Positions 10,758 through 23,072 of a DNA stretch of 64,000 bases are shown here, in pieces (position 1 is the first letter of the stretch; each line of letters starts with the position of its first letter). The DNA comes from Cristatella mucedo (taxonomy: Eukaryota > Bryozoa > Phylactolaemata > Cristatellidae), in assembly GCA_009760855.2 (NCBI GenBank), contig WPIO01000008.1, positions 2,410,001-2,474,000 on the forward strand, read 5' to 3'. The notes under the pieces were generated by a model. The model searched no databases and was not told the DNA's origin. It was given only the letters and a program-made list of their open reading frames with translations. Position numbers and translations under genes: made by a program.

Positions 10758-12449
10758 ATGGGAGTAGATCTTCAAAGCACTGAGAGTCGCCACGTATTAT
10801 ATTATTAATTCGTAGGATATCGTATTCGATAAAAGAATATTAGCGACATATTCTTTTCATGGAAGAGAGCTTCTTGGGGGACAGGGTAGTCGGCCCTCAG
10901 ACTACGCCTACACCTTGCTATTAAAAATAAGCAAGTTACGAGATGCACGACAGCCGAGAAGAGGTCGGTTGTTTCTCGTTGGTCCACTCCTCTCCGAATA
11001 CCAAGCAGCGAAGCAGCTGACAGTCAGGCCATAGAAGTCGATACATGCATCCACATAACAAAAGCCTCAAGCTTCATAAAAATTTGTTATTCTTAATCTT
11101 TCAAGTCTCCAAGCTAGATCGCAACAATACCTGCACAGTCCTGCAATCCTGGATGATTGATATCCGGGCCGATTGAGATGCAAAGGGACCTGCCGTCGGT
11201 CCACACTCAGCTAGGCTGCCGGGAAGAGTCGGCACAGACCGTATAGCCGGGCGCTTGTCCTTGAACCTTGGTCCTCTGGTCCTCGAGCCAGCCAGATCCG
11301 AGCGCCACTCCCCTCTTTTGGGCTCGATAACCAGACGCCGAAGTCAATGAGCACAGGTAGCTGTACCGGTAGCTTGGCGTAGGTTGCTGGGCGGTGGAGG
11401 CTCAGCGACCTTGAAAGCGTTTTGTGCTGACATATATTGATTTCGGTCGCTCTAATATCGTGTGGCTTCCGATTTACCATTGTATACGCTAACTTGCCAC
11501 TAGATGGGCCTGAGACTCGAGACGCTTAGTGCAGTGTGGATCAGACTTGAGAGATTTCGGCAAGAAAGCTTGCCGAGTAGTACAGCGAGTCAAGCTTGTG
11601 CCACAAGTGCTTGCGACGGAGCAGCTGCAGATGGTAGCTCGAAAAAGTGAGGTTCGAGTGAGGATTGAATGCACTGCTGCTGCTGTTTGCTTGCAACGAA
11701 ACTTGCCCCGGACGCCGAGCTCGCGTGCCACTCGGCGTCCGGCACGCAGGTAAAACGCGGTATAGCGAAGCACAGGTCGACAGGTCGCCCTGCTGGTCTA
11801 TTTGATGGGTCGATCTGGGACGATGAGGACCGCCCACGCTATTCTGGCGGCGGCGAGCGTCCACGAGCAGCGAGCCACAGCGAGCCGCAGCTACTTTTTT
11901 CGAGGCGGCACATAATCGCTGCTGCGGCCACCTTGCCGCGTCGCGACAGCATCGCTTGCTGCGGTCGCAGCGGTCGCAGCTGGCAGCGGCACGAGCAGCA
12001 CCGACCCGCCGCCGGTAGCTCACCCATCCCAGGCCATCCATCGCGCTCGAGCAACGTCGGCCGCAGCCGCCGCCGCCTGTGGCCCCCTGGCGAGCACCTG
12101 GCTCTAATTGGGTTTCGGACAGCTCCCCTGAAGCCTGAGCTTGATCGATGGATGGTCTGAGCTTTCGTCCGGCGGACGTTCCCGACATTTGGCATCGAGC
12201 TTCTTTTCCGACGCTTTTTTCTGGCTCTGCCTCGTTGGCCGCGCCTTCCACTGTAGACCTTTGTGGGGGGGGGGGTCGGAGGCGGTGCATGGCTGGAGCT
12301 TGAAACGCAGCGGACTGAAGAATATGAACGGATAACGACCGGAACTTGCACTGGCTGGCAACTGGGGGTGGGAGTTGACGGGGCGGATGGGATTAACCGA
12401 TCGTTTTCGTGTTCTCCATTCGCCAGGAAAACTCAGCCCTGAATGTTCT
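10757..12449. other. No recognisable gene
   Basis: Sequence becomes GC-rich between 11700 and 12300. A 249-codon open frame on the minus strand (11541-12290) has arginine-, serine- and alanine-rich composition and no motif I know; I do not call it a gene. A G run lies at about 12265-12275. Confidence 0.4.
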
Positions 12450-12602
12450 CGCCAAAGCCTACTGGTCTTCACCGGGGGGGGGGGGGGGGTAAGGTGCTCC
12501 CTCTTCACGACCCAGGTCGTGGGTTTGAATCGTGCAATTGGTGATCCTTTATTACCAACCGTAAGCGCTGGCGATAGTCGTTGAGGCTCTTCTGCCATAA
12601 TA
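12450..12602 (+). mobile_element. tRNA-derived SINE, family A, with a G16 run inside
   Basis: The head carries a 16-G run at 12474-12489, then TAAGGTGCTCCCTCTTCACG, ACCCAGGTCGTGGGTTTGAA (B-box-like), TTGGTGATCCTTTATTACC, GCTGGCGATAGTCGTTGAGG and CTCTTCTGCCATAATA. The order matches 26905-27062. The G run seems to have grown inside the head of this copy. Confidence 0.7.
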
Positions 12603-13076
12603 AATTCAATCATATAAATTCAATCAAGCAACCCTTTACAGCGGCCAATCTCCTCCCAACAAACGTTAGATAAGATTGCTAATAATATTGCATTGCTGAA
12701 ATCCGACCAGCGTTCGCTGGCAAAAATGGCCTTCGACTGAGAATGGCCGCCGAGAATGGCCAACCTCGGCGCACTTGCCCGACGACCAGAGGACGCAGCC
12801 GGAGGTGCTTCGAGATGCGACCTCTCGAGCCAGTCTCATCAGCGCTAGTCTCGTCAATAGCTTCGAATGAGAAGTAGTCGCGATGTCTTAGTCGGTAGAG
12901 AACTTGACATGTACCTCGGGTTCCCAAAGCACCAGCAGTTCGCAGGTTATCCAGAATTCGCAGGTTCGTTTCCCCGAGTTTGCAGGATTGTTGATGCCCA
13001 ATACGATGCTCTCTTTCTATTATTATTTGCTATTTATTATTTGCACTCAGGATCCTCTGCTCTGCTTCACTTCGCC

Positions 13077-13079
<3 letters not shown>
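12603..13079. other. No recognisable gene; possible tRNA-like scrap
   Basis: At 12878-12935 the sequence GTCTTAGTCGGTAGAG...CTCGGGTTCCCAAAGC loosely resembles A and B boxes of a tRNA-derived SINE head. Nothing else is recognisable. Confidence 0.3.
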
Positions 13080-13119
<40 letters not shown>

Positions 13120-13131
13120 CACTCTCTCTCT

Positions 13132-13221
<90 letters not shown>

Positions 13222-13228
13222 TTCTTTC
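13080..13228. repeat. (CT)n microsatellite
   Basis: About 150 bases of CT dinucleotides with a few GCTC and CTGTC interruptions. Confidence 0.97.
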
Positions 13229-13743
13229 GAATTTTCGAATACCCGGCTTGTTATCGGGAGTTTTTTCCCAAGATTTTTGGGACTTTGAGAACCACCGACT
13301 TATGCATATGCAAAAAACTGCTGTCGCCGATGAAGGAAGGTTCGCTTATTCTGCTTGTTCTAACAGGACTCGAGTTCGGGAGCACAAGGGAGCATGCGGT
13401 GCTTTGTCGGCGAAACTTGGTCCGACGAAGTCAAGCCCTGGGAGACCTGCCAAAGCTTCATGCAGAAGTTTCAAAAGCCGGTCTGGTGGCTAGCCCAAGG
13501 ACTACGTGTAGGGGGTTACCTTATATATTCTGACTTCCTGGATACTGCAGAATTACTTTAAGCCAATCTAGCAGCCCCGTAGCAGTGCTGTGTAAATTCT
13601 TAGTTAACCACCGCGTCATGTTTCTTCCTAAAGTAAATATTGTTAGAGTTGTCTACGCTCATGCAAGAAAAGAGTCGCATCGGACAAGAAGTGAAGAGCC
13701 TCGTTTTGACTAGCGTTGCCGGGCATCGGAAGCAATGTGCGTG
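13229..13743. other. No recognisable gene
   Basis: Unique-looking sequence between two microsatellites. The frames that read out of the CT array continue for about 90 codons at most and show no motif. Confidence 0.4.
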
Positions 13744-13931
<188 letters not shown>

Positions 13932-14514
13932 TCTTTCTCTCTTTTTCTCGTCTGTCTCTCCCTTCATCTCTCAGCTTAACAGCACACACAATCGCACTCG
14001 GTCCGATCCGATAGACACTCAAACTTCCGGTCACGTGCTCGTGGAAGACGAAGCTTCTAGCTATTAGTCTCTCTCCACTGCCTTCAGCGAATTGGTGAGT
14101 GCGACGGAAGTGAGTGCGACGGAACCGGGTAGACGGAACTGGGTAGGCAGAACTGGGTACTAGGCTGATAGCACGACTTTTCTGGGAGAGTGAGCTTGTG
14201 CCTTGACCTAATTAAATCTGGGTCGGCGTAAATCGGAAAGCCTCAAACGTCACCTTGCCGTATGAAAGAAAAAACGAGCTTGTTGCTGATGTCTTGGCGA
14301 GCGGTCGTCGTTTACTGTCCTGCGGTTCTGTGGCAGCCCAGCCGAGAGCCAGACGGCTAACTCAGATCGCCGTCGAATGCAAAAAAATTCTCGCGCATTC
14401 TCGCGAGCTCGCGGCGAAGTCTCGGACAGCCTCTCTTTCCCGCCATCCTTCATTGTACTCTAGAGAGCGACCCTAGTTTGAAACTACTAACCTAATGGGC
14501 ATGCTTTCTTGACA

Positions 14515-14590
14515 GATTTCGTAAAGTGCCTATATAATGCTGAGCGAGGGTGCTATACCGATGTATTATTATTATCATCTTTATTTTTAT
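14515..14590 (+). mobile_element. Decayed LINE/SINE-B 3' tail
   Basis: CGTAAAGTGCCTATATAATG, GAGCGAGGGTGCTATACCGA and (ATT)n recover the terminal module, with the middle AGAGATT block eroded. Confidence 0.6.
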
Positions 14591-14814
14591 TATGTCTCTC
14601 TCATGAAACTCGCACTAGCGTAGTGTTGACATAGTGCTGGCGCGTCGCATTCGTGTACGGAGAGGAGCATTCACGGTCACTTGTGAAGCCTGGGGTGCGG
14701 CGAAGCTAACGGATGTAGTCATGCTGTAGCGCTATCGGCGAAATATTGTTAATCTTTATTGCGGTTGGCCCGTGCGGCTGCGCACGGCGCGACCGCGGGA
14801 CGACCGCGGCACGG

Positions 14815-15012
14815 CTCGGCCTTAACGCCAACTGCTAGAAACCGCGATCTCAACACGCTAACTGCTAGTAACCGGCGGCCTTAACGCCAACTGCTAGAAA
14901 CCGCGATCTCAGTGCTAATGCTAGTAACGGCCTGTCCATAACGGCTCGGCCTTAACGCTAACTGCTAGTAACGGCGTGGCCTTAACACTAACGCCAGCTG
15001 CTAGTAACCGCG
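14815..15012. repeat. Degenerate satellite-like tandem repeat
   Basis: A motif of the form GGCCTTAACGCYAACTGCTA followed by GAAACCGCGATCTC or GTAACGGCG recurs about six times with variable spacing of roughly 30-45 bases. Clear copies of the CTTAACGC(C/T)AACTGCTAG core occur at about 14820, 14879 and 14949, with weaker ones between them. The array ends shortly before the LINE-interrupted repeat at 15131. Confidence 0.8.
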
Positions 15013-15130
15013 AGGCAGCATCGATATTTCTCGACCGCGAAGAGAAAATCTGCAGGCGCACCGCCTGTCGGACCATCTACAAGGCGATGCTAATAAAATC
15101 TCAAGGATGTCGCGGGTTTAGCTCGCTACG

Positions 15131-15180
15131 TAGTTTGACGGCGACGCTACGACAGCAAGCACGCGACAGTGCGAAAACAC
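15131..15180. repeat. Left part of an unclassified interspersed repeat, split by a LINE
   Basis: TAGTTTGACG...CGACAGCAAGCACGCGACAG TGCGAAAACAC matches 41853-41896 with a 6-base length difference and a few transitions. Its continuation is found after the LINE, at 16137. Confidence 0.7.
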
Positions 15181-15900
15181 TTGAACTTACTAGTTATGGG
15201 CAAACCTAGTGTTATTCAGAAATTGGAAAGGCTGACTTTCAAAATTGGCTCTGCCAGCATATCTCCAGTTGCATCAGCTCGAAATCTAGGTGTCATATTC
15301 CAAAGCGACCTCTCGTTAGACGACCACATCAGCTCCACAGTCAAATCAGCCTATTTTCAGCTTCATAACATTGCTAAAATTAGGGCTTGTTTAGATAAGG
15401 ATACCACGTCCAAGTTGGTCCATGCATTCGTGACATCTCGTCTCGACTTCTGCAACTCACTGCTTACTGGCCTACCAGCATGTGCGATCAGGCGATTGCA
15501 GCTGGTGCAAAACTCCACAGCTAGGCTTGTCTGTCGTGAGCGTCGCAGTTGCCACATTACTCCACTTCTCACCGACCTGCACTGGTTACCAGTCAAGCAA
15601 CGGATTGACTTCAAGGTTTTGTCGCTCACTTTTAGGTCTCTTCATTCTATGGCTCCAGCCTACCTTTCAGATATACTACCCCATCAGGCAAAGCATCGTA
15701 CCACTCGCTTTTCGGAATCCAACAGTCTAGAAATACCTCGTACAAACCTTAAATCCTTTGGAGACCGTGCATTTAGCTCGTATGCTCCCACAGCCTGGAA
15801 CTCCCTCCCGACCTGCATCAGAACATCCCCTGACCTGACCACATTTAAAAGAAACTTAAAAACATACCTATTTAGGACAGCATTTAGTGGGTCCTTGTGA
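15181..15900 (+). pseudogene. LINE ORF2 C-terminal fragment (end of reverse transcriptase and C-terminal region)
   Basis: The frame runs about 240 codons without a stop and ends at TGA 15898-15900. It begins inside the last part of the reverse transcriptase domain: LLVMGKPS, then SARNLGVIFQSDLSLDDHIS, a block typical of the RT thumb-side region of L2/CR1-type elements. After it come LVHAFVTSRLDFCNSLL, LTDLHWLPVKQRIDFKVLSL, MAPAYLSDILP, and SYAPTAWNSLPTCIR, the conserved post-RT region of this element group. The catalytic YXDD motif and the endonuclease domain are missing because of 5' truncation, so it cannot encode an active enzyme. The open frame suggests a recent insertion. There is no native start codon; the first codons come from flanking sequence. 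Confidence 0.9.
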
Positions 15901-16136
15901 TTCGTCCTCGATGTGCTTATGCGTGCTGACACTGTGCATGCTGCCACTAACCACATTTGCATGCTGACCCAGTGCATGTAACCCCTAACCATGTTATTCA
16001 TTTTGTTTGTTTTTCAAGCATGATTTTACTTACTATTCTATTGCGTATCACTTTGCAGCAAATGTAAAGCGCCTAGAAAGAGATTAGGTTCTCTGAGGGC
16101 GCTTTATCAAGTGCAATATTATTATTATTATTATTA
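15181..16136 (+). mobile_element. 5'-truncated L2/CR1-like LINE: ORF2 C-terminus, 3' UTR and (ATT)n tail
   Basis: This is the best LINE copy in the window. It holds an open ORF2 C-terminus (to 15900), a 3' UTR with the GTGCTGACACTGTGCATGCT module, then CAGCAAATGTAAAGCGCCTA, GAAAGAGATTAGG, CTCTGAGGGCGCTTTATCAA and ATTATTATTATTATT. 5' truncation and a short-repeat tail are usual for L2/CR1-type elements. It lies inside another repeat (15131-15180 and 16137-16345), so it is a nested, younger insertion. About fifteen other fragments of the same family are present in the window. Confidence 0.9.
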
Positions 16137-16345
16137 CGTCAACGAACAATTGTGTATTTGGGCTGGCAGCACGACGGCTCACGACCGTTCTCCTCTGCGC
16201 CCGAGTTCCCACTGCCCCCTTCTATGTAGGCCGCGACTGATCCTCCGTTAAACATAAACTCGTCAAACCAAGCATAGACTCGTCGCACCACGAACCTCAA
16301 TAGACCATTGAATCGTACACCCTCGGCAGTGTCATAAGACCACAC
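16137..16345. repeat. Right part of the unclassified interspersed repeat, continuing after the LINE
   Basis: GTCAACGAAC...GCAGCACGACGGCTCACGA CCGTTCTCCTCTGCGCCC, and later CTCAATAGACCATTG...CATAAGACCACACGCTA, align in order with 41901-42084, where no LINE intervenes. On the minus strand this part is open for 68 codons, with no family that I recognise. Confidence 0.65.
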
Positions 16346-17565
16346 GCTACAAAGTGGACGTCGAGCCCGCGATCTCCGGGGCGAGAGACAAAGAGAGCGG
16401 GCTACAGCGACTCGGAAAAGTCAATCACCAGGGGGAGCCAAAAGGAGGGTGGAAACTGTAGCTGCTTGGGTAGTCACCCAGAGGATGACCTGCCTTCGAC
16501 GGGGGACAAAGGCACAACTGAGGCTCCCTCTTGTTAGCAGGACAGCTGCCCGCAGCTTGCGATTCACGATGCAGTGCATCTTCCTCGTCTGCTAGCGCGT
16601 TTCGTGCGTGCGCTTCCAACATTCGCGACCCTATCCACGCTCCCAGGGTGCGCCCTCATTGAAAGGATTGTCTCCTCGTTGTAAGGATTGACTCCACTGT
16701 GTCTCGTCTCGAGGCGGCGGTCGCCACTCGACGCGGCGGCCGCCTCATCGCTATCAAGACACGGCATCTTGCGCAAAAAGCATTCGTCTTCAAATCCGTC
16801 GAGTCCGTCGATCTCCTGCGACACTCGCTTGTCTGCTCGAAACTTGTTCGGGATATGTGAGAAAATCTCTCAAAAAGGGGGCTCTCCGCTTGAAGAAGCG
16901 ATCGGTTGCCTGGCTACGGTTCGGCGCCATCTTCTTTCTCATCAGCGGGCGCCCGTCTGTCGAGCACTGGGCAGCCCGTGCGCGCGGAGGCATTCCGCTC
17001 GGCCGCCGATTCTGCTGAGGAATATAATAGCCGCCGCAGCGGGACATCGCGCCGGTGCAAGCTTTGCGTCAATCCCTGAGGAAAAGCAACGAAAAGCCTC
17101 GACCGCGCGCGCGATGCGACCGCTGTTTGACGACAGTCGGGGGGGGGGGTGGGGGCCATCTGGCTCAAGGCCTGCAGTTCAGGCATTTGCAGCGGTCGCA
17201 CGGTAATACTCAGTTATTGATGGGCTCGGCCTTAGCCGCCGTCTCTGTGCGGGCGTAGCCGTGCGGCCGTGCGGCACCGGAAAGATGCATCATTCCGCGT
17301 GACACTCTCAGATCGAGCGGAAATGACCCAAGCGCAGGGCCCGCCAAGACTGTCAAGCTTAGGCCGCCGCCGGCGGGCCGTTGCGATTTTTCCCGCTCAG
17401 CGACGCACCACCCCCCCCCCCGGCAGCAGCCGCCGCCGCCGCCGACGGTCACCGGCAGCTGAGCGACTGCGCCTCGCGTAGCTATACGTCGACCGCTGGC
17501 CCGGGAGAAACGTATCCGACACGAGGCGCGGCGGCGAAGCGTGGGAGGAAGAATGGAAGAAAGGG

Positions 17566-17672
17566 AGGGAGGGAACAAAGAAGTAAGGGAGGAATGAAGG
17601 AAGGAAGGAATAGAGGAAGGAACCAAGAAGGGATAGAGAAAGGAAGGAAGGAGGAGAAGAAGGCAGAGAGAC
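17566..17672. repeat. Purine-rich (GGAA)n-like low-complexity tract
   Basis: A one-strand run of GGGAGG, AGGAAGGAAGG and related units forms an imperfect (GGAA)n array. Confidence 0.8.
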
Positions 17673-18710
17673 CTTCTGCAGCGATCGTTTCAGAATCTGT
17701 GCAAATGCAGCAGCAACAAGGGTGGCGTCGACACGGCACGCTCGTCGGCGGACGCCGCAGCATTTCAGATGGACACTTTGAAGAGTTTTAAGAGCGGAGA
17801 GGTTTTATATTTACTTTTACTACAAACTCGAACTTTCTTCGCCCTATGTGAAGCAAGCGCCCGGCACGACTTGGCAACGGCGACGGCAGGATGGCGCGGC
17901 AGACGGCAGGACAGCCCGCAGGTTCCGGAGAAGCTATGCGTCTGCGCGAGGGAACGCCGCTCGCGCGGACGCAGGAGTCAAGACGTCGCCACTCTTCTTT
18001 TCACTGCGCCCGGAAATGGCGAGAAGGCGGCGGCCGTGTAAGAGGCGACGAACGCTGTCAGGACGGTACGCCGTCTAGCGGCGGCAGTCATTATTGCACA
18101 CGCGGCTGGGCAGGCCTTTCGAAGGAACTTACGAGTTTAGCAAGAGTTGCAGCCGGGCGCAACTTTCGCCACATTTCCGATAAAGCGAGCGAGTAGGGCG
18201 GCGACAGGCGGCCTGCAACACAGATCTCCCTCTTGTCCGCGGACTCGCCGGGGGCGCGGCGTTTCGCTCGTCTACGCCTGCAGCCGCTGGGCGAGCAGCA
18301 GTTCCGGCGGAAACCGCGGGCGCGGATGCGCAGGAGCACCGCCAAAGCCGCCGAGGCGTAGTGCTTAAAAAATAGATTAACACGTCGCGCGCGCGAGCGC
18401 TCCAGAGCAGCTAGTATTGCACTTTAGCCGCGCCAGACATGCCGGCGACGGTTTTCCTCGACCTGGACGCACAGATAGCCGACGGCCGCTCGAGGCGCCG
18501 CCAGCTTGAAAGCGCCTCGCTCGCGCGTGCGTGCGACGCCTCGCTGCGTCTCGGTAACTCGGTCGCCTCCGATTGCCGCGGGCTACGATTTGGACGCGAA
18601 TGTCGCGTTCAAACGCGAGATCTCGCGAAATTCCAGCGCAATCTTTCCATGCGGTTCGCAGGCGGCGAAGCGAGCGCGAATGTCGCCACTGCGGCCGGAT
18701 ATCGCTACTG

Positions 18711-18759
18711 CCGCGGTTCCAGGCGCCCGGCCCGGACAGTCGGGCGCCTGGATCCGCGG
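18711..18759. repeat. Inverted repeat, 19-base arms with one mismatch, 11-base loop
   Basis: The left arm is CCGCGG-T-TCCAGGCGCCCG (18711-18729) and the right arm CGGGCGCCTGGA-T-CCGCGG (18741-18759). The only unpaired position in the stem is the T opposite T. Its flanks are CpG-rich. Confidence 0.9.
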
Positions 18760-19718
18760 CCGTAGCCGCGTAGCCGCCGCCACGGCCAACAGCCGCGGAG
18801 GCGATGGCGGAACGAGACGGGAGGTGGCGGATAAAAAGCGAAGTCCTGCGCGTGCGGCCGTCGGCGCGCAGAGCGCTCGCGGCGACGGCGGCCCGAAAAC
18901 GGGCGTCCGCTAAGCCGCGGTCCGGCGCAAGTGCGTTCGTTTTCGTCAGCGAGTCCTTCGAGATTAACGATCGGTCGCCGATCGACGTGGACAGGGAGCT
19001 CGGGCCTACTGCCACCCCTCCCCCACACCTGCCACTTCGCCTCTGGGTGCAGTCCCACGGAGCGGCGACCGTCGGCTTCGGCCGACGGCTTCGCGCCGCC
19101 AGTCGAAGCGCCGCAACAGCCAGCGCGCGGCAAACGACAAAGCGGCGCCTCGCTCACGAAGCGGGATTGGTCAGGGGTTAATCGCCGAAAGCCGAAAGCT
19201 CAGAACGGCATAAAAAGATCGTCGCAAAAGTCGCTTTGACAGCGCCCGTCGTCTGCTGCTGCTGCCGCCGCCGCCGTCTGCGCTAGTTTTGTTGCGTTCG
19301 AGTGCGTGTGGGTGTGCGCGTGCGTCACTCACTACCCCCGAGGGCTTCGCCTTGAGACGCGAAATCCAGCGAAAGTCCAGCGATTTCGGACCGCGACCTC
19401 TAGCGGCCCGCGGTCGTCTTTTAGGGGGTGGGCCCAGAAAAAGAGCCCCCAGCGCGAGACACCATTGCCGTCCTCGATCGGCGAATACCGGCGAAACCGC
19501 GTCACAGGCGCGCACTCTTTGAAGCCCAGACCGTAATCGAGCGAGCGGAGAATTCATTTTCTTTTTTGCTAGGCACGCGCGCGTCCGCGACGATTTTGGC
19601 ACGCATCGTTGGGCGGACGGGTGGCCAGCAGGCGACGGGCCTTCTCTGCGGCTGCGGCGGGCGCAGAGCTAAGACAGCGCGGCTGCGGCGGCGGTGGCGA
19701 GCGCTTCCTGGCTGGCCT

Positions 19719-19770
19719 AGTCCTCCTAACTACGTCGCACAGCGAGTCCTCCTAACTACGTCGCACAGCG
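19719..19770. repeat. 26-bp perfect tandem duplication
   Basis: Two identical copies of a unit starting AGTCCTCCTAACTACGTCGC lie at 19719-19744 and 19745-19770. Identity suggests a recent duplication or an assembly artefact. Confidence 0.95.
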
Positions 19771-21864
19771 AGCCGCGACTTTGCCGCATGAATTCTCTGC
19801 GCGAGACATTCGCGCACCAGAGACGAGCGTCGCCGCCAGAGGCGCCCGCGGCAATTCCGAGGTCGCGTCGCTCGAGCGACGCCGAATCAGATCGCACTCG
19901 CTGCGCTGCGCTCGCTCGCCGCTCTGATCTGAGATCTGAGATCGCTCGCTCGCTCGCCATTCCTGGGCCATCGCGGCCGCGTTGCCTTATCAAAAAATCC
20001 TGGCACCATACGTGCGGGCGACTGGCGAGCTTGCAGCAACGAGCGAGTGCTGTAGCGAGACAACGGTTAAGTCCAGCCGATCCACGTGGAGGCTAAGGAG
20101 GAGGAGGAGAAGCAGGAAGTGAAGGAGGAGGAGGAGGAGGCGAAGCAGGTGGAGGAGGAGTAGAAGGACGAGGCGAAGGAGGTCGGCCTGATCGGTGGAT
20201 TTCGGGATCGGTCTGATCGGTGGATTTCGATGCAGAGGATTTCGATGCAGAGCCTTCAACATTGCCTCCTCTGGCGTCATCCGGCCGTCTGCTTGCTACC
20301 GTCCAGCGGAACCTCGGACGCCGACGTGCGAGCGAGCGCCCTCTGTCGGAGCGATCGCAGCCGACGGCGTCACCGCTCTCGCCGGAAGCAACGGCCGCGG
20401 CGCGTGATGCGGGAAGGCGTCGCGCGTCTGTCCGTCACGCGAGTGACCCAGCGGCGGCGGCGGTGGAGCGCCGGAATACTCGCGGTAAATCCGAAGTCGC
20501 TTTTCTCAAAGAGGAAAATCGTAGCAAACTGCTCTCCTCCGCTCGAGTCCAATAGTCCGCCTCGGACTTTACCCGGACACTCACAGATGACCGCTTGGGG
20601 TCGCGTCTCCCGCCCATCGTGCTGCTGCTTCGGGCGGCGAGGGCGGCGGCGGCGGCGGCCGAGGAAGCGCCTTCCTTGCACCGGAAGCGCTGCAGACTCA
20701 CGCGTAAAGCTCTCGGCGGCGCGCATCGTCGCGCTAGCTTCCGGCTTAGGTGTGGTTTGGCTGCGCATGAGCTGCTGCAGGGATTGCAGGGCGAGCCCGA
20801 ATAACGAAATAGTGCGCGGCGGCGGCGCAGGCATAGCGTCGTGGAGCTCGTGTCTTTTCTACTTTACCTTTGTGATAGTATGCGTTGCGTTTACATTTAA
20901 TTATCGCCTTTCCATTTCGCCTGTTTTTGCCCTGCCATTGTGCGGCACACGAGTTCATTCACAGCTTATATTTATTCGGCTCGCGGCGGTATTCCGACGC
21001 CTGAGTTCTGCTGGCAATAACTACTCATTCGACTGGCGAGCCGGTCGATCGGTCGCCGCTAGGGGGCACGCAGCGTCGCATGCTTGCAATCTTCGTCGAC
21101 GAACGACGATCGCAGCCGTGGCGACAGGAACGCTATTTGGACACGTGAATTCCTTTGGCTCGGTAGCTCCGACGCTCTCGCGTAGCCGAGCGGCAGCGCT
21201 CGCTGGGGAGCTCGCCGGCCGCGAGTGGCCGCCGCCGCGCGCGGACTCGACTCTTCGGCCCGCATGTCGCGCGAATCGTGCCGGAGGGAAGTGGTCGCCG
21301 CACGGAGAAGTCGTGGGAGCGGACGCGTCCTGGCATTAAACGCGATCTGCCGCCGGAGGCTTTCCAGCCGAACGCATAGTCGCTCTCGTTCTTAGTCGAC
21401 ACGTTGTGCTACTGTCGGAACGTCGGGAGGAGCCGCCGCGGCCGCTGCTGCAGGTTCTGCAAGTCTGCGACGCTCAGGCGGCTCGCAGGTTTCACAGGAG
21501 CAAGTTTGCCCGGTTGATGCGGCACCGCGAGGCGACCTTTAACCCCTGCAGAGTCTCCGACGGTAGATGATCGTCAGCTCTCGGTTCGCCGCCGCCGCCC
21601 GATCTATACTAATTGCAGCTATTAAGTCCATCCGTCACGCGGCAAGATGCCGCGGCATTGTCTTCCGCGACCGTGCAACGACTACTTCTAATAAGACTCG
21701 GCGGAGCGAGTGCACGAGTGGAGCAGTGAGCGGTCGTGCTCAGCACACCCAGAGCTCTCATGCTGCTCGCGCCTGCTCTCAGCTTTCAGCACCACTTCGT
21801 CTGCATTTTAGGACAGCGCATAGCTCACGGTGGGATTGAGCATTGGGATGATGGAAACAATTGT

Positions 21865-22112
21865 AATAATAATAATAATTATATTAACAATACATGTGAT
21901 ATTTTGCCCTCAAAGAACTCAAATCTCTTTCTAGGCTTTACATTTGCTGCAAAGGGAAACGCGATTGAATGGCGAGTGATATCATGCTTGATAAGCAACA
22001 TGAATAAAATGGTTAGGGGTGACGTGCACAGGGTCGGCATGCAAGTGTGGTTAGTGGCAGCATGCAGCACGTAGTGTCAGCACGCGTAAGCACATGAAGG
22101 AATCGCGAGAAC
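21865..22112 (-). mobile_element. LINE 3' UTR fragment with (ATT)n tail, reverse orientation
   Basis: On the minus strand: TGTGCTTACGCGTGCTGACA, GCATGCTGCCACTAACCACA, GTGCACGTCACCCCTAACCA, TGCTTATCAAGCATGATATC, TTTGCAGCAAATGTAAAGCC, CTCTTTGAGGGCAAAATATC, then an (ATT)n tail. It is a long but non-coding 3' piece sitting in GC-rich DNA. Confidence 0.85.
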
Positions 22113-23072
22113 TGGGAGACGAGAAACGGAATGCAAAAGAAAGAGAGGAAGACTGGCACGATGAACTAGCGAGAAAAAGCGAGAAAGAGCGAGAGCGAGA
22201 GAGGAAGAAGAGCTTGCAGACCTCTGCGATTTGCTTGGGACTCGAGTGTCACCGTACTTATTGCGGTGGATAAACGTTGAGTGGATACCACGGATACTCG
22301 CCGCTACAATCGTTCCTGTAATCGGCTCTTCCCGGCCGCGACGCCTGCATCTGCAATGTAGAGCGACTGCTATAACCGGAAGCTATCTATCGTCTCCTTC
22401 AGCTTCAGCTTCCGGACATCTTAGCGCCTTTTACGCCGGGGCAGGTAGAGCCCTCGTGTGCTTCGATCTCCTCCCCGACGCCACGCCTCCCCAGATGCCA
22501 CTCTCGAGCGCACAGAGCGGCAACCGTTTGCCACACTGCCTGCGTGCCCAAGTCAGCTAGCGCGGAGCACCGAGACTTGGTCGGAACAGTCCGAACCCTG
22601 GGAAGCGGTGCCTGAGGGGGGTTGCCTAGGGCGCTGCGTGAGGGGGTGCGGTCGCGACCCACAAATCCTAATCCCTAAGCCCCCATATCCTAAAAACCTT
22701 AACCGAAAAGATCTCAACGTGTTTATTTAATGTAAATATAAACAGCCGCTGACTACCGCGTTGAATTCCCTGCCGCGGGCACAGTGCCAACAGCAGGATG
22801 TTGGCTGTCTCTTTGCATAAACGACGCCACATTAGTTACGCGACCGCAGCGGATGCCGCAGGACGTCGCGCCAGTCGCGAGGCCGTCAACAGGCCTCTTT
22901 TTTTATAAGCCGCAGATGGTCGACCGCCGCGGTGAGCGCGCGCGAGCGAGACAGAGAGCGCGCGCTATCTGAGCCGGGGCATCGAAGCGGCGCGACTTTC
23001 CTGGACAGCCGGCCGACACCCGGGCGATTCGGCGCGGCGCGCAGACGCGCTTGCATAAGCAGCCACCGGTTC

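Noticed and set aside
11541-12290. 249-codon open frame on the minus strand
   Set aside because: No motif or family resemblance; composition follows local GC content.
20230-21339. 369-codon open frame on the + strand
   Set aside because: No domain; arginine-rich and low-complexity in GC-rich sequence, with competing frames on both strands.
22671-22702. Telomere-like CCCTAA units
   Set aside because: Only two or three degenerate units (AATCCCTAAGCCCCCATATCC), not an array.
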